A DNA stretch of 62,500 nucleotides from DASWHR01 sp036398095 (GTDB taxonomy: Bacteria > Actinomycetota > AC-67). The DNA lies in contig DASWHR010000134.1 in assembly GCA_036398095.1 (NCBI GenBank), forward strand, positions 1 through 62,500, in the 5' to 3' direction. The position numbers and the translations under genes are program-made. Shown here piece after piece: positions 1-8,108 of the stretch. The notes under the pieces were generated by a model. That model was not told the DNA's origin and ran no database searches. It was given only the letters and a program-made list of their open reading frames with translations. The first letter of the stretch is position 1, and every line of letters begins with the position of its first letter.

Positions 1-2
1 CG

Positions 3-605
3 CTCGACCTCGGCGCGGACGCAGTCGTCCATTCCGTGACGAAGTACCTCGGCGGGCACTCCGACCTCGTGCTCGGCTTCGTCGCAACGAACGACCCGAC
101 GATCGCCGAGCGCCTCTACTTCCTGCAGAAGTCGCTCGGCGCCGTCCCAGGCCCCTTCGACTGCTGGCTCGCGCTGCGCGGAGTGAGGACGCTCGCCGTC
201 AGGATGCGGGCGCACTGCGACAACGCGCGCACGATCGCATCGTGGCTCGAGGGGCAGCCGGGCGTGGAGCGGGTGCTCTATCCCGGCCTCCCGTCGCATC
301 CGGGACACGAGATCGCGAAGCGGCAGATGCGCGACTTCGGCGGCATGATCTCGTTCCTGGCCGCCGGCGGCGAGCAGGCGGCGCTCGAGGTCGCCGCGCG
401 CACGAAGATCTTCACGCTTGCCGAGTCGCTCGGCGCAGTCGAGTCGCTCATCGAGCATCCCGGCAAGATGACCCACGCATCCGTCGCCGGTTCACCGCTT
501 GAAGTGGATGCTTCGCTGGTGCGCCTGAGCGTCGGGATCGAAAACGCGCGCGACCTCGTCGCCGACCTCAAGCAGGCTCTCGACGCGGTCGCCGTACGCT
601 CCTAG
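3..605 (+). CDS. Cystathionine gamma-synthase/lyase family PLP enzyme (3' part)
   Basis: The reading frame is open from the window edge, so the 5' end is missing. It keeps the PLP-lysine motif SVTKYLGGHSD near the visible N-terminus and the C-terminal part typical of trans-sulfuration enzymes (GVRTLAVRM, YPGLPSHPGHEIAKRQM, FTLAESLGAVESLIEHP, RLSVGIEN). The family handles cystathionine, O-acyl-homoserine or methionine with a PLP cofactor. The visible sequence cannot separate gamma-synthase, gamma-lyase and methionine gamma-lyase. About 200 residues are present, roughly the C-terminal half. The stop codon overlaps that of the convergent lipoprotein gene. Confidence 0.9.
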   Translation, partial: LDLGADAVVHSVTKYLGGHSDLVLGFVATNDPTIAERLYFLQKSLGAVPGPFDCWLALRGVRTLAVRMRAHCDNARTIASWLEGQPGVERVLYPGLPSHPGHEIAKRQMRDFGGMISFLAAGGEQAALEVAARTKIFTLAESLGAVESLIEHPGKMTHASVAGSPLEVDASLVRLSVGIENARDLVADLKQALDAVAVRS

Positions 606-1447
606 AGGTTCGGCGGCTCGGGTGGGCCCGGGGGGCTGTCGTCCGGTACTTGCGCGGGAGGAGGCGCGGGCGGAAGCGCGGCCACGGTGCGACGCTTCAT
701 CCCGAACACGGCCGCACCGGCGACGGCGAGCGCGCCCAGTCCCGCCGCGACCGGCAGCATCGGGAAGCTGCTCCCCGCCGAGGCGGTCGTCGCGACGAGC
801 TGCATCGGTTCGGTGCTCGTCAGATCCGCATTCCACGTGAACGTGGTACGTCCGTCTTTGGGGTCCTCATCGTCGGCGCTCGTGGTGACGGTTCGCCCGG
901 GCAGGGTCACGCGGAACGAGACTTTCAGCAGGCTTGCGATCTGCGCCGGATCGAACGGCGCGTCCTCGCCGCCTTCGCCGCCCCCCAACTCGCCGAGGTC
1001 GCCCAGATCGGGCGCTTCGCCGACCGCTTCGAAATGCCAGCCGCCGCCGCGACGCTCGAGCGTGAACGTGCCGAAGCCCGGACCGCCGCCTCCGGCGATG
1101 GGATTGTCCGCGGAGGACGGTTCGGATTCGTCCACGGCCTTCATGATCGTTCGAAGGTCCTCGACGTCTTTGAACGGGACGGTGGCGCGAATGCCGCGGC
1201 CGCCTTTCTCGGTGAACTCCTCGATCTGGAACGGCACGGGTGAGTCCGCGAGTCCCTGCTTGAAATCCTCGAACGGGTCTTCGGACTCTCCGCCGGAGAA
1301 TCCTTGCATGAGCGCCAGGAACTGGTCCTCGATCACGAACGAGAAGCCAAACGTTCCGGAGCCGTCATCGCTGACCTCGATTTCGGCGCGAGCTTCGCAT
1401 GCGCCGAGCGCGAGCACGATCGCGATCAAAACCAATGCGCGCCTCAT
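602..1447 (-). CDS. LppM-like lipoprotein
   Basis: 281 aa. The ATG at 1447 is preceded by a clear Shine-Dalgarno (AAAGGAG). The N-terminus is a lipoprotein signal peptide with lipobox LGAC, so the mature protein should be lipid-anchored outside the membrane. The body matches the actinobacterial LppM/DUF3153-type domain (degenerate beta-rich, with a long Gly/Asp/Glu-rich insert near residues 115-165). A hydrophobic segment near residues 228-248, a basic MKRR stop-transfer and a Pro-rich tail follow. It therefore has both a lipid anchor and a C-terminal membrane helix. In mycobacteria LppM affects envelope and host interaction; the role here is not known. A longer upstream reading frame is a shadow of thiE. 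Confidence 0.75.
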   Translation of the reverse strand: MRRALVLIAIVLALGACEARAEIEVSDDGSGTFGFSFVIEDQFLALMQGFSGGESEDPFEDFKQGLADSPVPFQIEEFTEKGGRGIRATVPFKDVEDLRTIMKAVDESEPSSADNPIAGGGGPGFGTFTLERRGGGWHFEAVGEAPDLGDLGELGGGEGGEDAPFDPAQIASLLKVSFRVTLPGRTVTTSADDEDPKDGRTTFTWNADLTSTEPMQLVATTASAGSSFPMLPVAAGLGALAVAGAAVFGMKRRTVAALPPAPPPAQVPDDSPPGPPEPPNL

Positions 1448-1523
1448 CGTCGGGATCTCCTTTCGCGTGCCAGGGTCGTGCGGGATGGTATCCGTCTGCG
1501 GCGACCCATGCGGGGAGCGCCGG

Positions 1524-2153
1524 TCACGCGCCGATCGCGCTTCGCAGCGCGCGAACGGCTCCCTCGACATCGGCGGCCTGCTCGATCGCCCGCACAACCA
1601 CGATCCGCCTCGCCCCGGCGTTCGCCGCCTCTTTCGCAGTCTGCGGATCCAAACCGCCGATCGCGAACCAGGGCTTGGCGCATTCGGCCGCGGCCAGGCG
1701 CACCGAGTCCAGGCCGGTCGCGGGACGTCCCGGCTTCGTCGGCGTCGCGTGCACCGGCCCGACGCACAGGTAATCCACGGGTTCGGCGAGCGCCGCGCGC
1801 ATCTGCGCCGGCGCATGCGTCGAGCGTCCGATCAACATCTCGTCGCCGACGAGGTCGCGCGCCACGCCGGGAGGCAGGTCGTCTTGGCCCACATGAACGC
1901 CGTCGGCACCGGCGGCGATCGCCAGGTCGGGGCGATCGTTGATCACGAACAACGCGCCGTGGCGGTCGCAGGCCGCGCGGAAGTGTTCCGCGAGCGCGAG
2001 CAACGGTCGCGCCTCCATCTGCTTCTCGCGCAGTTGCAGCACGTCCACGCCGGATGCCAGCGCCAGATCCAGAAACGAATCCAGGTCGGGGCGCTGCCCG
2101 CCGCATACCAGATACAGACGCGCGGCCTGCAAGCGTTCGCGGCGCGCGCTCAT
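1524..2153 (-). CDS. thiE: Thiamine phosphate synthase ThiE
   Basis: 209 aa. It joins HMP-PP and the thiazole phosphate to make thiamine phosphate in the cytosol. The TIM-barrel family motifs are visible: QLREK near residue 40, NDRPDLA, GVHVGQDDLP (usual sequence VHVGQ.D), the pyrophosphate-binding loop GPVHATPTKPG and AIGGL near the C-terminus. The ATG at 2153 overlaps the thiS TGA (ATGA), so translation is probably coupled. It is the last gene of the riboswitch-controlled thi operon; 76 nt without a feature separate it from the lipoprotein gene downstream. Confidence 0.92.
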   Translation of the reverse strand: MSARRERLQAARLYLVCGGQRPDLDSFLDLALASGVDVLQLREKQMEARPLLALAEHFRAACDRHGALFVINDRPDLAIAAGADGVHVGQDDLPPGVARDLVGDEMLIGRSTHAPAQMRAALAEPVDYLCVGPVHATPTKPGRPATGLDSVRLAAAECAKPWFAIGGLDPQTAKEAANAGARRIVVVRAIEQAADVEGAVRALRSAIGA

Positions 2154-2356
2154 CGCGCCCCGCCCGCGACGGCGCGAACGACTTCGAGCCGGTCCCCGTC
2201 GCGTAGCGCGACCGCGTCGAAGCGCGATCGTTCGAGTGGCTCGCCGTTGTGCTCGACCACGACCCATTCCGGCTTCCAGCCGATCGAGTCCAGAAAGCCG
2301 CGAACCGAGATGCCGTCGGCGATGTCGCGTCGCTTGCCGTTCGCGGTGATCGTCAT
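2150..2356 (-). CDS. thiS: Thiamine biosynthesis sulfur carrier ThiS
   Basis: 68 aa, beta-grasp ubiquitin-like fold (begins MTITANGKRRDI; central WVVVEHNGEPLERSRF; RDGDRLEVVRAVAGGAR). ThiS is adenylated at its C-terminal glycine, loaded with sulfur as a thiocarboxylate, and donates it to ThiG. The invariant Gly-Gly is present but is followed by Ala-Arg before the stop, whereas canonical ThiS ends in Gly-Gly. Start and stop both overlap their neighbours by 4 nt (thiH TGA and thiE ATG). The short frame is easily missed because longer shadow frames cover it. Confidence 0.88.
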   Translation of the reverse strand: MTITANGKRRDIADGISVRGFLDSIGWKPEWVVVEHNGEPLERSRFDAVALRDGDRLEVVRAVAGGAR

Positions 2357-3492
2357 CGCGCGGCCCCGGCCGGCGCGCGGTGGCCGGCGTCCCAGTCTTT
2401 CCAGACCGGGTCGTAGCCCATGGCACGCAACGCCGACGCGACCTGTTCGGGCGAGCGGGTGTCGCAGACTTCGAACTGCTCGGCCGCCTCGGACGGATGC
2501 GTGTAGCCCTCCGGTTCGGTGTGAGAACCGGCCGAGGTGTGCGTGATCCCGAGCCGCACGAGCGCATCGCGATACGACGCTTCCTCGCGCGAGGATCCGA
2601 CCAGCGCGACGTCGGGCATCAGGAGCCGGAGTGCGCACACGTACTGCGCGAGCTCGACGTCGGAAACGGGGTGGAGCGGCGAATAGCCGCTCGCGCTCGG
2701 ACGGATGCGCGGCATGCTGACCGCGATCTCGCATCGCCAGGCGGTCTTGAGCAGATGCAGCGCGTGCGCCGCGGTGGCGATCGCATCCTCGCGCCATGGC
2801 TCGTGCAGGCCGAGCAACGCGCCGATCCCCAGCCGGCGGATCCCCGCGCGCGCCGCGCGCTCGGGCGCCTCAAGCCGCCACTCGTAGTTCCGCTTTCGTC
2901 CCGCGACGTGAAATTGCGCGTACGCGTCCCGGTCGTAGGTCTCTTGGTAGACGACGACGCCGTCGCAGCCCGCGTCGCGGAGCCGCGCATACTCGTCTTC
3001 GGACCAGACCTGCACCTCGAGCGAGAGCTGCGGCACGAACGGCGACAGCGCGGCCAGGTGCTCGCACAGGAAGTCCACCCCGGTGAGCCGCTCGTGCTCG
3101 CCGGTGAGCAGCAGCAGATGCCGGAATCCGAGCGAGGCGAGGTGCTTCGCCTCGCGGAGCGTTTGGTTCACCGACAACGTCTTGCGGACGATCGGCAGCC
3201 CGCGCGCGAACCCGCAGTAGGTACAGGTCGTGAGACACTCGTTCGACAGATACAGCGGCGCGTACATGTGAATCGTGCGGCCGAACCGGCGGAGCGTCAA
3301 CGCGTGCGCAGCTCGCGCGACCTCTTCGATCCGGACGGCGGCCGCCGGGCTCATCAGCGCCGCGAAGTCGCGGAGGTCGCGTGCGCCGCCGGGCGCGGCG
3401 AGCGCACGAGTCACGTCGGCGTCGCCGGCCCGCATCGCGAAGGCGGCCAGGTCGCGAACCGGCGTGCGGGCAAGAACGTCGGTGAAGCTCAC
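2353..3492 (-). CDS. thiH: 2-iminoacetate synthase ThiH (radical SAM)
   Basis: 379 aa. ThiH cleaves tyrosine by radical SAM chemistry to dehydroglycine (2-iminoacetate) and p-cresol, feeding ThiG. The cluster motif CLTTCTYC (C-x3-C-x2-C) lies around residues 84-91, followed by GFARGLPIVRK; LLTGEHE and the C-terminal SRE-type motif (VGSSREEAS) also fit the family. The GTG start at 3492 overlaps the thiG TGA. Many aerobic actinobacteria use the glycine oxidase ThiO here instead, so ThiH suggests life at low oxygen or at least tolerance of a radical SAM route; this is inference. Confidence 0.92.
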   Translation of the reverse strand: MSFTDVLARTPVRDLAAFAMRAGDADVTRALAAPGGARDLRDFAALMSPAAAVRIEEVARAAHALTLRRFGRTIHMYAPLYLSNECLTTCTYCGFARGLPIVRKTLSVNQTLREAKHLASLGFRHLLLLTGEHERLTGVDFLCEHLAALSPFVPQLSLEVQVWSEDEYARLRDAGCDGVVVYQETYDRDAYAQFHVAGRKRNYEWRLEAPERAARAGIRRLGIGALLGLHEPWREDAIATAAHALHLLKTAWRCEIAVSMPRIRPSASGYSPLHPVSDVELAQYVCALRLLMPDVALVGSSREEASYRDALVRLGITHTSAGSHTEPEGYTHPSEAAEQFEVCDTRSPEQVASALRAMGYDPVWKDWDAGHRAPAGAAR

Positions 3493-4262
3493 GCGAGGAA
3501 TCCGGTCAGCGGGCTCGATGCCTCGGCGTCGTCGCGGACCGGCGCGAGACCGGCCAGCCATGCGCGCCGCCCGGCGATCGTCGCCTCGCGGAACGCGGCC
3601 GCCATCTGCGCCGGATCGCGCGCGACCGCGATCGCCGTGTTCACCAGCACCGCATCCACGCCCATCTCCATCGCCTCCGCCGCGTGCGACGGCGCCCCCA
3701 GCCCGGCGTCGACCACGACGGGCACGGTCGCCTGTTCGACGATGACGCGGATCGCGTCGGCGGTGCGGAGCCCTCGCGACGATCCGATCCACGAACCCAG
3801 CGGCATCACGGTCGCGCACCCGGCTTCCTCCAGCCGCTTCGCGAGCGCGGGATCGGCCGGCATGTACGGCAACACGGTGAAGCCGTCGGCGACCAGGATC
3901 TCCGCGGCGCGCAGCGTCTCGACCGGATCCGGCAGCAAGTACCGGGGGTCGGGTGTGACTTCGAGCTTGACCCACGCCGGCATGCCCATCGCGCGGGAGA
4001 GTCGCGCGAGCCGCACCGCCTCGTCGGCGTCGGCAGCACCGGAGGTGTTGGGCAGCAACTGGATGCGCATCGCGTCGATGAACTCCAAGATGTCGGGGCC
4101 GCCGGTCGCGTCCAAGTCGACCCGACGAAGCGCGACGGTGACCATACCGGTTCCGCTGGCCTCGATCGCGTCCCGCATCGACGGACCGGACGGGAACTTT
4201 CCGGTGCCGAGGATCAGCCGCGATGCGAATTCGCGTCCCGCGATGACGAGTGTGTCTTCCAT
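3489..4262 (-). CDS. thiG: Thiazole synthase ThiG
   Basis: 257 aa from ATG 4262. ThiG condenses 1-deoxy-xylulose 5-phosphate, dehydroglycine and ThiS-thiocarboxylate into the thiazole ring. Family motifs: LILGTGKF at the N-terminus, WVKLEVTPDPRYLLPD with the Schiff-base lysine, CATVMPLGSWIGSSRGL, and VVDAGLGAPSHAAEAMEMGVDAVLVNTAIA near the C-terminus. A GTG at 4277, in frame five codons upstream and better spaced from a GGAG, is an alternative start; it lies inside a 9-bp hairpin just after the TPP aptamer, which may matter for control. First gene of the operon. Confidence 0.93.
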   Translation of the reverse strand: MEDTLVIAGREFASRLILGTGKFPSGPSMRDAIEASGTGMVTVALRRVDLDATGGPDILEFIDAMRIQLLPNTSGAADADEAVRLARLSRAMGMPAWVKLEVTPDPRYLLPDPVETLRAAEILVADGFTVLPYMPADPALAKRLEEAGCATVMPLGSWIGSSRGLRTADAIRVIVEQATVPVVVDAGLGAPSHAAEAMEMGVDAVLVNTAIAVARDPAQMAAAFREATIAGRRAWLAGLAPVRDDAEASSPLTGFLA

Positions 4263-4270
4263 AATGCGTG

Positions 4271-4294
4271 CGGCCACCGATTCTCCGGTGGCCG
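4271..4294 (-). promoter_or_regulatory. Hairpin after TPP aptamer (possible expression platform)
   Basis: A perfect 9-bp inverted repeat (CGGCCACCG with CGGTGGCCG) with a 6-nt loop lies between the aptamer and thiG. It contains a GGAG and the alternative GTG start of thiG. It may hide or expose the ribosome site according to TPP binding. This is inferred from position; no U-tract follows, so translational rather than transcriptional control is the better guess. Confidence 0.45.
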
Positions 4295-4299
4295 TCTCC

Positions 4300-4395
4300 T
4301 CCCTCCGCCGGCATTATCCGGATCAGGTTTCGCGGGTCGCCGCCCGTCGCAGGCAGCCTCTCAGCCCGGTCGTCCGAGCTCCCCGAAGTATCAGG
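4300..4395 (-). promoter_or_regulatory. TPP riboswitch (THI element)
   Basis: Read on the minus strand, the conserved TPP aptamer blocks occur in order: CTGAGA (4359-4364), then ACCTGATC (4321-4328) and GGATAATGCC (4310-4319), ending in GGCGGAGGGA at 4300. These are the pyrimidine- and pyrophosphate-sensing helices of the THI box. It sits directly upstream of thiGHSE and should reduce their expression when TPP is abundant. Confidence 0.95.
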
Positions 4396-4406
4396 TTGTC
4401 GGATCG

Positions 4407-4412
4407 AGTATA
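4407..4412 (-). promoter_or_regulatory. -10 box of the thi operon
   Basis: TATACT on the minus strand lies about 12 nt before the riboswitch 5' end, so transcription would start near 4400. No convincing -35 is visible in the G+C-rich stretch upstream. Confidence 0.5.
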
Positions 4413-4453
4413 GCCCGCCCCCGGGTGCCCCCCGGTTGCCCTTCGGTCCGGCG

Positions 4454-4774
4454 TCAGCCGCCGCTGAGGTCGAGCGAGCCAAGGATCTTTCGGACACGCT
4501 CCATCTCGTCGACGACGAACGTCGCGTCGGCGGCGCCGCGCGCATCCCGCTGAGGGAACAGGAACAGGTTCAGCGCCTCGTTCGTGCCGATCTGCAAGCC
4601 GTGGGCGTGCATGAACTCGCCGATCGCCAGCTCCCAGGTGAAAAGGACGGCGCCGTCGTCCTCGGCTTGGACGGAAAAGACCAGGTAAGGACTTGCTTGA
4701 AGCGACCATTCGGGGATGCGCCGGGATGTCCGCCGAAAGCCGAGGGTCTCCAGATCCGACACGAAATCACCCAT
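4454..4774 (-). CDS. Hypothetical protein, 106 aa
   Basis: A small soluble protein without signal peptide or membrane segment that I do not recognise. It looks like a compact alpha/beta fold (PYLVFSVQAEDDGAVLFTWE, then LNLFLFPQRDARG and a C-terminal helix VVDEMERVRKILGS). The start is supported by a -10-like TATAGA at 4784-4789, 9 nt before the ATG, which fits a leaderless transcript. It is divergent from the PASTA kinase, which has its own -10; the two promoters share the 77-nt gap. Codon use matches the neighbours. Confidence 0.7.
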   Translation of the reverse strand: MGDFVSDLETLGFRRTSRRIPEWSLQASPYLVFSVQAEDDGAVLFTWELAIGEFMHAHGLQIGTNEALNLFLFPQRDARGAADATFVVDEMERVRKILGSLDLSGG

Positions 4775-4783
4775 CGGACGAAC

Positions 4784-4842
4784 TCTATACCGGCTCTCCG
4801 GCGGCCGTCTTCCGTGCCGCCCACCCTCGCGGTCCCTACAAT
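4784..4842. promoter_or_regulatory. Divergent promoters for 106-aa gene and PASTA kinase
   Basis: Two -10-like hexamers face outwards: TATAGA on the minus strand (4784-4789; ATG at 4774) and TACAAT on the plus strand (4837-4842; GTG at 4852). Each lies 9 nt from its start codon, so both transcripts would be leaderless. The -35 elements are not clear. Confidence 0.5.
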
Positions 4843-4851
4843 TAGCCGGAC

Positions 4852-6687
4852 GTGGCGCAAAACATCGAGCGCGAACGCTTCCCCGGGTACCGGCTCGCCG
4901 GTCCGCTCGGGGGGCGGTACGAGATTACGGCCCTCATCGCCGCAGGCGGGATGGCCGAGGTTTACGATGCCCACGATTCGGTGCTCGATCGCCGCGTCGC
5001 GGTCAAGATCCTGCACGCGACATACGGAAACGACGCCGAGTTCGTCGAGCGCTTCCGCCGCGAGGCGATGGCCGCCGGCCGCCTGAGCCATCCCAATATC
5101 GTCCAGGTCTATGACTGGGGCCGCAGCAGCGACGGTGCGGCCTACATGGTGATGGAGCGGATCGTCGGCAAGACGCTGCGCGAGCTGCTCACCGAGAAGG
5201 GACCGTTTTCGGTCTCATCGGCCGCGCGTCTGATCGAGCAGGTCTGCCGCGCGCTCGACGCCGCCCGCCGCGAAGGGATCGTGCATCGCGACATCAAGCC
5301 GGAGAACATCCTCATCACGACCGACGGGCAGGCCAAGGTCGCCGACTTCGGCGTGGCCCGCGCGCTGGCCGAGTCGCGGGCGACGCAGGCCGGCGTCGTG
5401 ATCGGCACCGCGTCGTATCTGGCGCCCGAACAGGTCGAGGGCAAACCGGGCGACCATCGCAGCGACATCTACTCGCTGGGAAGCGTGCTGTTCGAGATGA
5501 TGGCCGGCGAGGTGCCCTTCCGCGGCGACAACCCGGTCGTGGTTGCCTATCGCCGCATCGCCGAAGACGTGCCGCGACTTCGCTCTCGGCGGGCGGATGC
5601 GCCGGCGGCGCTTGAGGATGTGGTCGCGCGAGCGACGGCCCGCGATCCCGACGACCGCTTTCAGACCTCCAGCGAGATGGCCGCGGCGCTCGCGCCGCTG
5701 GCCGTCGGCGGCGAGCAGGAAGCCGCGACCCTGATCGATCCGGGCGACAACCGGACGCGCGCGATCCCGGTCGCCGCGGCCGAGACGACGGTCATTCGCC
5801 GGCGCGTCACTCCGAAGAAGCGGCGCCGCCGGCTGATCGCGCTGCTCACGTTTCTGGTGGCCGCCGGAATGGTGCCGATCGGCGTGCGCATGTTCGGCAC
5901 GGTCGCCGTCCCGGACGTGACGGGGATGACGCAGGAGGCCGCGACAAGCGTCATCGAAGATGCCGGCTTCACGGCCGAGCCGGTCGTCCGCCACGATCCG
6001 AACATCGAGCTGGGAAAGGTCATCTCGGTCTCGCCGGTGGCCGGCGCCAAGCTTCGGCGCGGATCGCGCGTCACCATCGCGGTCTCGATCGGGCCGCTGC
6101 TGGTGGCCGTGCCGGACGTGAAAGGCAAAACGCTCGCCGAAGCGCAACGGCTTCTGGCCGAGCGCGGCCTGGAGCCGGTCGTGGCCAACCGGTTTACCTC
6201 GTCGGTCAAGAAGGGGCTTGTATTCGATCAGAACCCCGATCCGAACGTCAGCGTGCGGTCGGACGCGAAGGTCACGATCGTGGTCTCGGCCGGCCCCGAG
6301 CAAAAGACCGTTCCGGCGGTCGTCGGCAAGCCGCTGACCGAGGCGACCGAGATGCTCAAAGCCGAGGGCTTCGCGGTCGCGACCAAGCGCGTGATCGACG
6401 AAAAGATCCCGCGCGATCAGGTGATCTCGGCCTCGCCCACACCCGGCACGAAGACCGACAAGGGAACCACGGTTACGCTGACCGTGAGCGACGGGCCGAG
6501 CGAGATCCCGGTGCCCGACGTTCGCGGCGAGACCTTCGATGAGGCCGCCGCCCGGCTTCGCGCCGCCGGCTTCACCGCGTCGCGCCGGCAGGTTCCCGGC
6601 TCCTACGGCGACACGGTCGTGTCGCAGGTGCCCAACGCCGGCCGGAAGGCCAAGCGCGGCTCGAACGTGATCCTTCACACGGCCTAA
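4852..6687 (+). CDS. PknB-type Ser/Thr protein kinase with four PASTA domains
   Basis: 611 aa. The cytosolic kinase domain (about residues 24-290) has the Gly-rich loop IAAGGMAEV, ATP-binding Lys near 52 (VAVKIL), catalytic HRDIKPEN near 145-152, DFG near 165 and APE in SYLAPEQ. A basic juxtamembrane stretch (KKRRRR) and one membrane helix (about 328-347) lead to four extracellular PASTA repeats starting near residues 351, 420, 486 and 554. PASTA domains bind peptidoglycan fragments, and such kinases coordinate cell-wall growth and division. Usual partners (FtsW/RodA, PBP, PstP, FHA genes) are not beside it. The GTG start is placed by the TACAAT -10 box just upstream. Confidence 0.95.
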   Translation: MAQNIERERFPGYRLAGPLGGRYEITALIAAGGMAEVYDAHDSVLDRRVAVKILHATYGNDAEFVERFRREAMAAGRLSHPNIVQVYDWGRSSDGAAYMVMERIVGKTLRELLTEKGPFSVSSAARLIEQVCRALDAARREGIVHRDIKPENILITTDGQAKVADFGVARALAESRATQAGVVIGTASYLAPEQVEGKPGDHRSDIYSLGSVLFEMMAGEVPFRGDNPVVVAYRRIAEDVPRLRSRRADAPAALEDVVARATARDPDDRFQTSSEMAAALAPLAVGGEQEAATLIDPGDNRTRAIPVAAAETTVIRRRVTPKKRRRRLIALLTFLVAAGMVPIGVRMFGTVAVPDVTGMTQEAATSVIEDAGFTAEPVVRHDPNIELGKVISVSPVAGAKLRRGSRVTIAVSIGPLLVAVPDVKGKTLAEAQRLLAERGLEPVVANRFTSSVKKGLVFDQNPDPNVSVRSDAKVTIVVSAGPEQKTVPAVVGKPLTEATEMLKAEGFAVATKRVIDEKIPRDQVISASPTPGTKTDKGTTVTLTVSDGPSEIPVPDVRGETFDEAAARLRAAGFTASRRQVPGSYGDTVVSQVPNAGRKAKRGSNVILHTA

Positions 6688-6692
6688 TCGCA

Positions 6693-7655
6693 TTGGCCGG
6701 TCCGGCGAGCGGGTCGAGGGGGCGTCCGCCGCGCTTCGCGATGGAGGCCGCGCTGGTGGGCGTCGCGGCCGTCTGGGGCCTGACCTTCCCGATGGTGAAA
6801 TGCTCGGTCGAGCGGTGCGATCAGATTCGCGGCGGCTTCGGCCTGGAGAGCGCCACCCCCATCGGTCCGCTGGTGTTCATGGGCTTTCGGTTCGCGATCG
6901 CGGCGGTCGCGCTGGCCGCGATCGGCGCGCGTCTGCCCCGCGGAATGATGAAGCCGGCCGCCGGCCTGGGCATGGCGCTGTTCGGCGGATACGCGTTCCA
7001 GACGCTCGGCCTGCAGCGCACCAGCGCCTCGAACGTGGCGTTCATCACGGGCCTGTACGTGTTGATGGTGCCGTTGATGGGCGCCGTGCTCGCTCGGCGG
7101 GCGCCGCCGGTGACGACGGTGGCCGGGGCGATGCTGGCGACGTTTGGCCTGTTCCTGATGTCCTCCCCCGCCGGCGTCGGCTTGGGGTTCGGCGAAATCC
7201 TGGTTCTGGGCTGCGCGGCCTCGTTCGCCGCGCACTTCTACGGAACCGGCCTCGTCGCCCAGCGGGTCTCGCCGATGGACTTTGTTCTGGTCCAATCGAT
7301 CGTCGCGGCGGCGGCCTCGTTCGGCGCGGCGCTGATCGGCGGCGAGATGACCCTGCCGCGCTCCGGCTCGATCTGGGCGGCGCTGCTGCTGACCGGCGTG
7401 CTTGCCAGCGCCGTGGCTTTCGCGCTCCAGACGAAGGCCCAAAAACGGATTCCTGCCTCTCGCACCGCGGTGATCTTGACGGCCGAGTCCATCTTCGGCG
7501 GATTGTTCGGCTTCCTCATGCTGGGTGAGCGGCTCGGGCTTCGCGGCACCGCCGGCGCGGCTTTGATCGTCGCGGGCATCCTCATCGCCGAAGCGCTCGC
7601 GCGCGAACCGGATCCGGCGCGGAATCTTGGGCGGTCCGGGCCGGAAATGGACTGA
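6693..7655 (+). CDS. EamA/DMT-family transporter
   Basis: 320 aa, about ten predicted membrane helices in two EamA halves (LVGVAAVWGLTFPMVK at the start; second half SIWAALLLTGVLASAVAFALQTKAQKRIPASRTAVILTAESIFGG). Members export or import small metabolites; the substrate cannot be read from sequence. The TTG start is 5 nt after the pknB-like stop, suggesting cotranscription; ATG 6741 is an alternative that removes a 16-residue polar leader. A strong hairpin follows the stop. Confidence 0.88.
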   Translation: MAGPASGSRGRPPRFAMEAALVGVAAVWGLTFPMVKCSVERCDQIRGGFGLESATPIGPLVFMGFRFAIAAVALAAIGARLPRGMMKPAAGLGMALFGGYAFQTLGLQRTSASNVAFITGLYVLMVPLMGAVLARRAPPVTTVAGAMLATFGLFLMSSPAGVGLGFGEILVLGCAASFAAHFYGTGLVAQRVSPMDFVLVQSIVAAAASFGAALIGGEMTLPRSGSIWAALLLTGVLASAVAFALQTKAQKRIPASRTAVILTAESIFGGLFGFLMLGERLGLRGTAGAALIVAGILIAEALAREPDPARNLGRSGPEMD

Positions 7656-7685
7656 GACCCTGCCGTTACCACCTACGGCAGGGTC
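7656..7685 (+). terminator. Terminator-like hairpin after the EamA gene
   Basis: A perfect 11-bp inverted repeat (GACCCTGCCGT / ACGGCAGGGTC) with an 8-nt loop begins at the stop codon of the transporter. There is no U-run after it, so it is a hairpin-only terminator candidate that could act on both strands. Confidence 0.65.
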
Positions 7686-7780
7686 CCAGGAGAAGCGTGG
7701 AGCGTGGGAGGAGGCTTTGCTATCGACGTCCGCGGCGGAATGCGATCTGCCGGGCGACGAATTCGAGGACTGCAATCATG

Positions 7781-8077
7781 TCAGTTGCTCCAGGTCGAGA
7801 GCGGGCCGGCTTCGCGAGCGAAGGCCGATTCCCACATCGCCGAAAGAACCAGAGGGACGAGATTGGCAAGCGCGCCGTTGGTCAGCGAACCCGGGAAGTC
7901 GCCCGAATCGGCCCGGTGCGTGTAGTTCATCGTCCGCGGGTTGACGCCACCGTAGGTCCGGTCCGAGGGTGCGTGGGCCGCGCCGTTGTAGGCGACCTTG
8001 TGCCAGCGAGCGCGATCGCCGAGCAGATGCCCGCGAGCGGTTTCGCTCTTTCCCGTACGGTTCGCCTTGTCTGCCAT
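7781..8077 (-). CDS. Hypothetical protein, 98 aa, isolated
   Basis: A small soluble protein I do not recognise (begins MADKANRTGKSETARGHLLG; ends REAGPLSTWSN). It is polar in the first half, with one moderately hydrophobic stretch (LANLVPLVLSAMWE) that could be an amphipathic helix. Support for a real gene: a Shine-Dalgarno AGAGGAA 6 nt before the ATG, and a consensus-like promoter (TTGAAA, 18 nt, TTATAC) about 30 nt upstream in a markedly AT-richer stretch. It is monocistronic, between a terminator hairpin and a divergent two-component operon. Confidence 0.65.
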   Translation of the reverse strand: MADKANRTGKSETARGHLLGDRARWHKVAYNGAAHAPSDRTYGGVNPRTMNYTHRADSGDFPGSLTNGALANLVPLVLSAMWESAFAREAGPLSTWSN

Positions 8078-8108
8078 CTCTGTTCCTCTTTCGGCATTTC
8101 CCGGCTGC

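Noticed and set aside
687..2546. Long plus-strand open frame opposite the lipoprotein, thiE and thiS genes
   Set aside because: Composition is Arg/Ser/Pro-rich and no family fits; the minus-strand genes have clear motifs and start signals. Typical high-G+C shadow.
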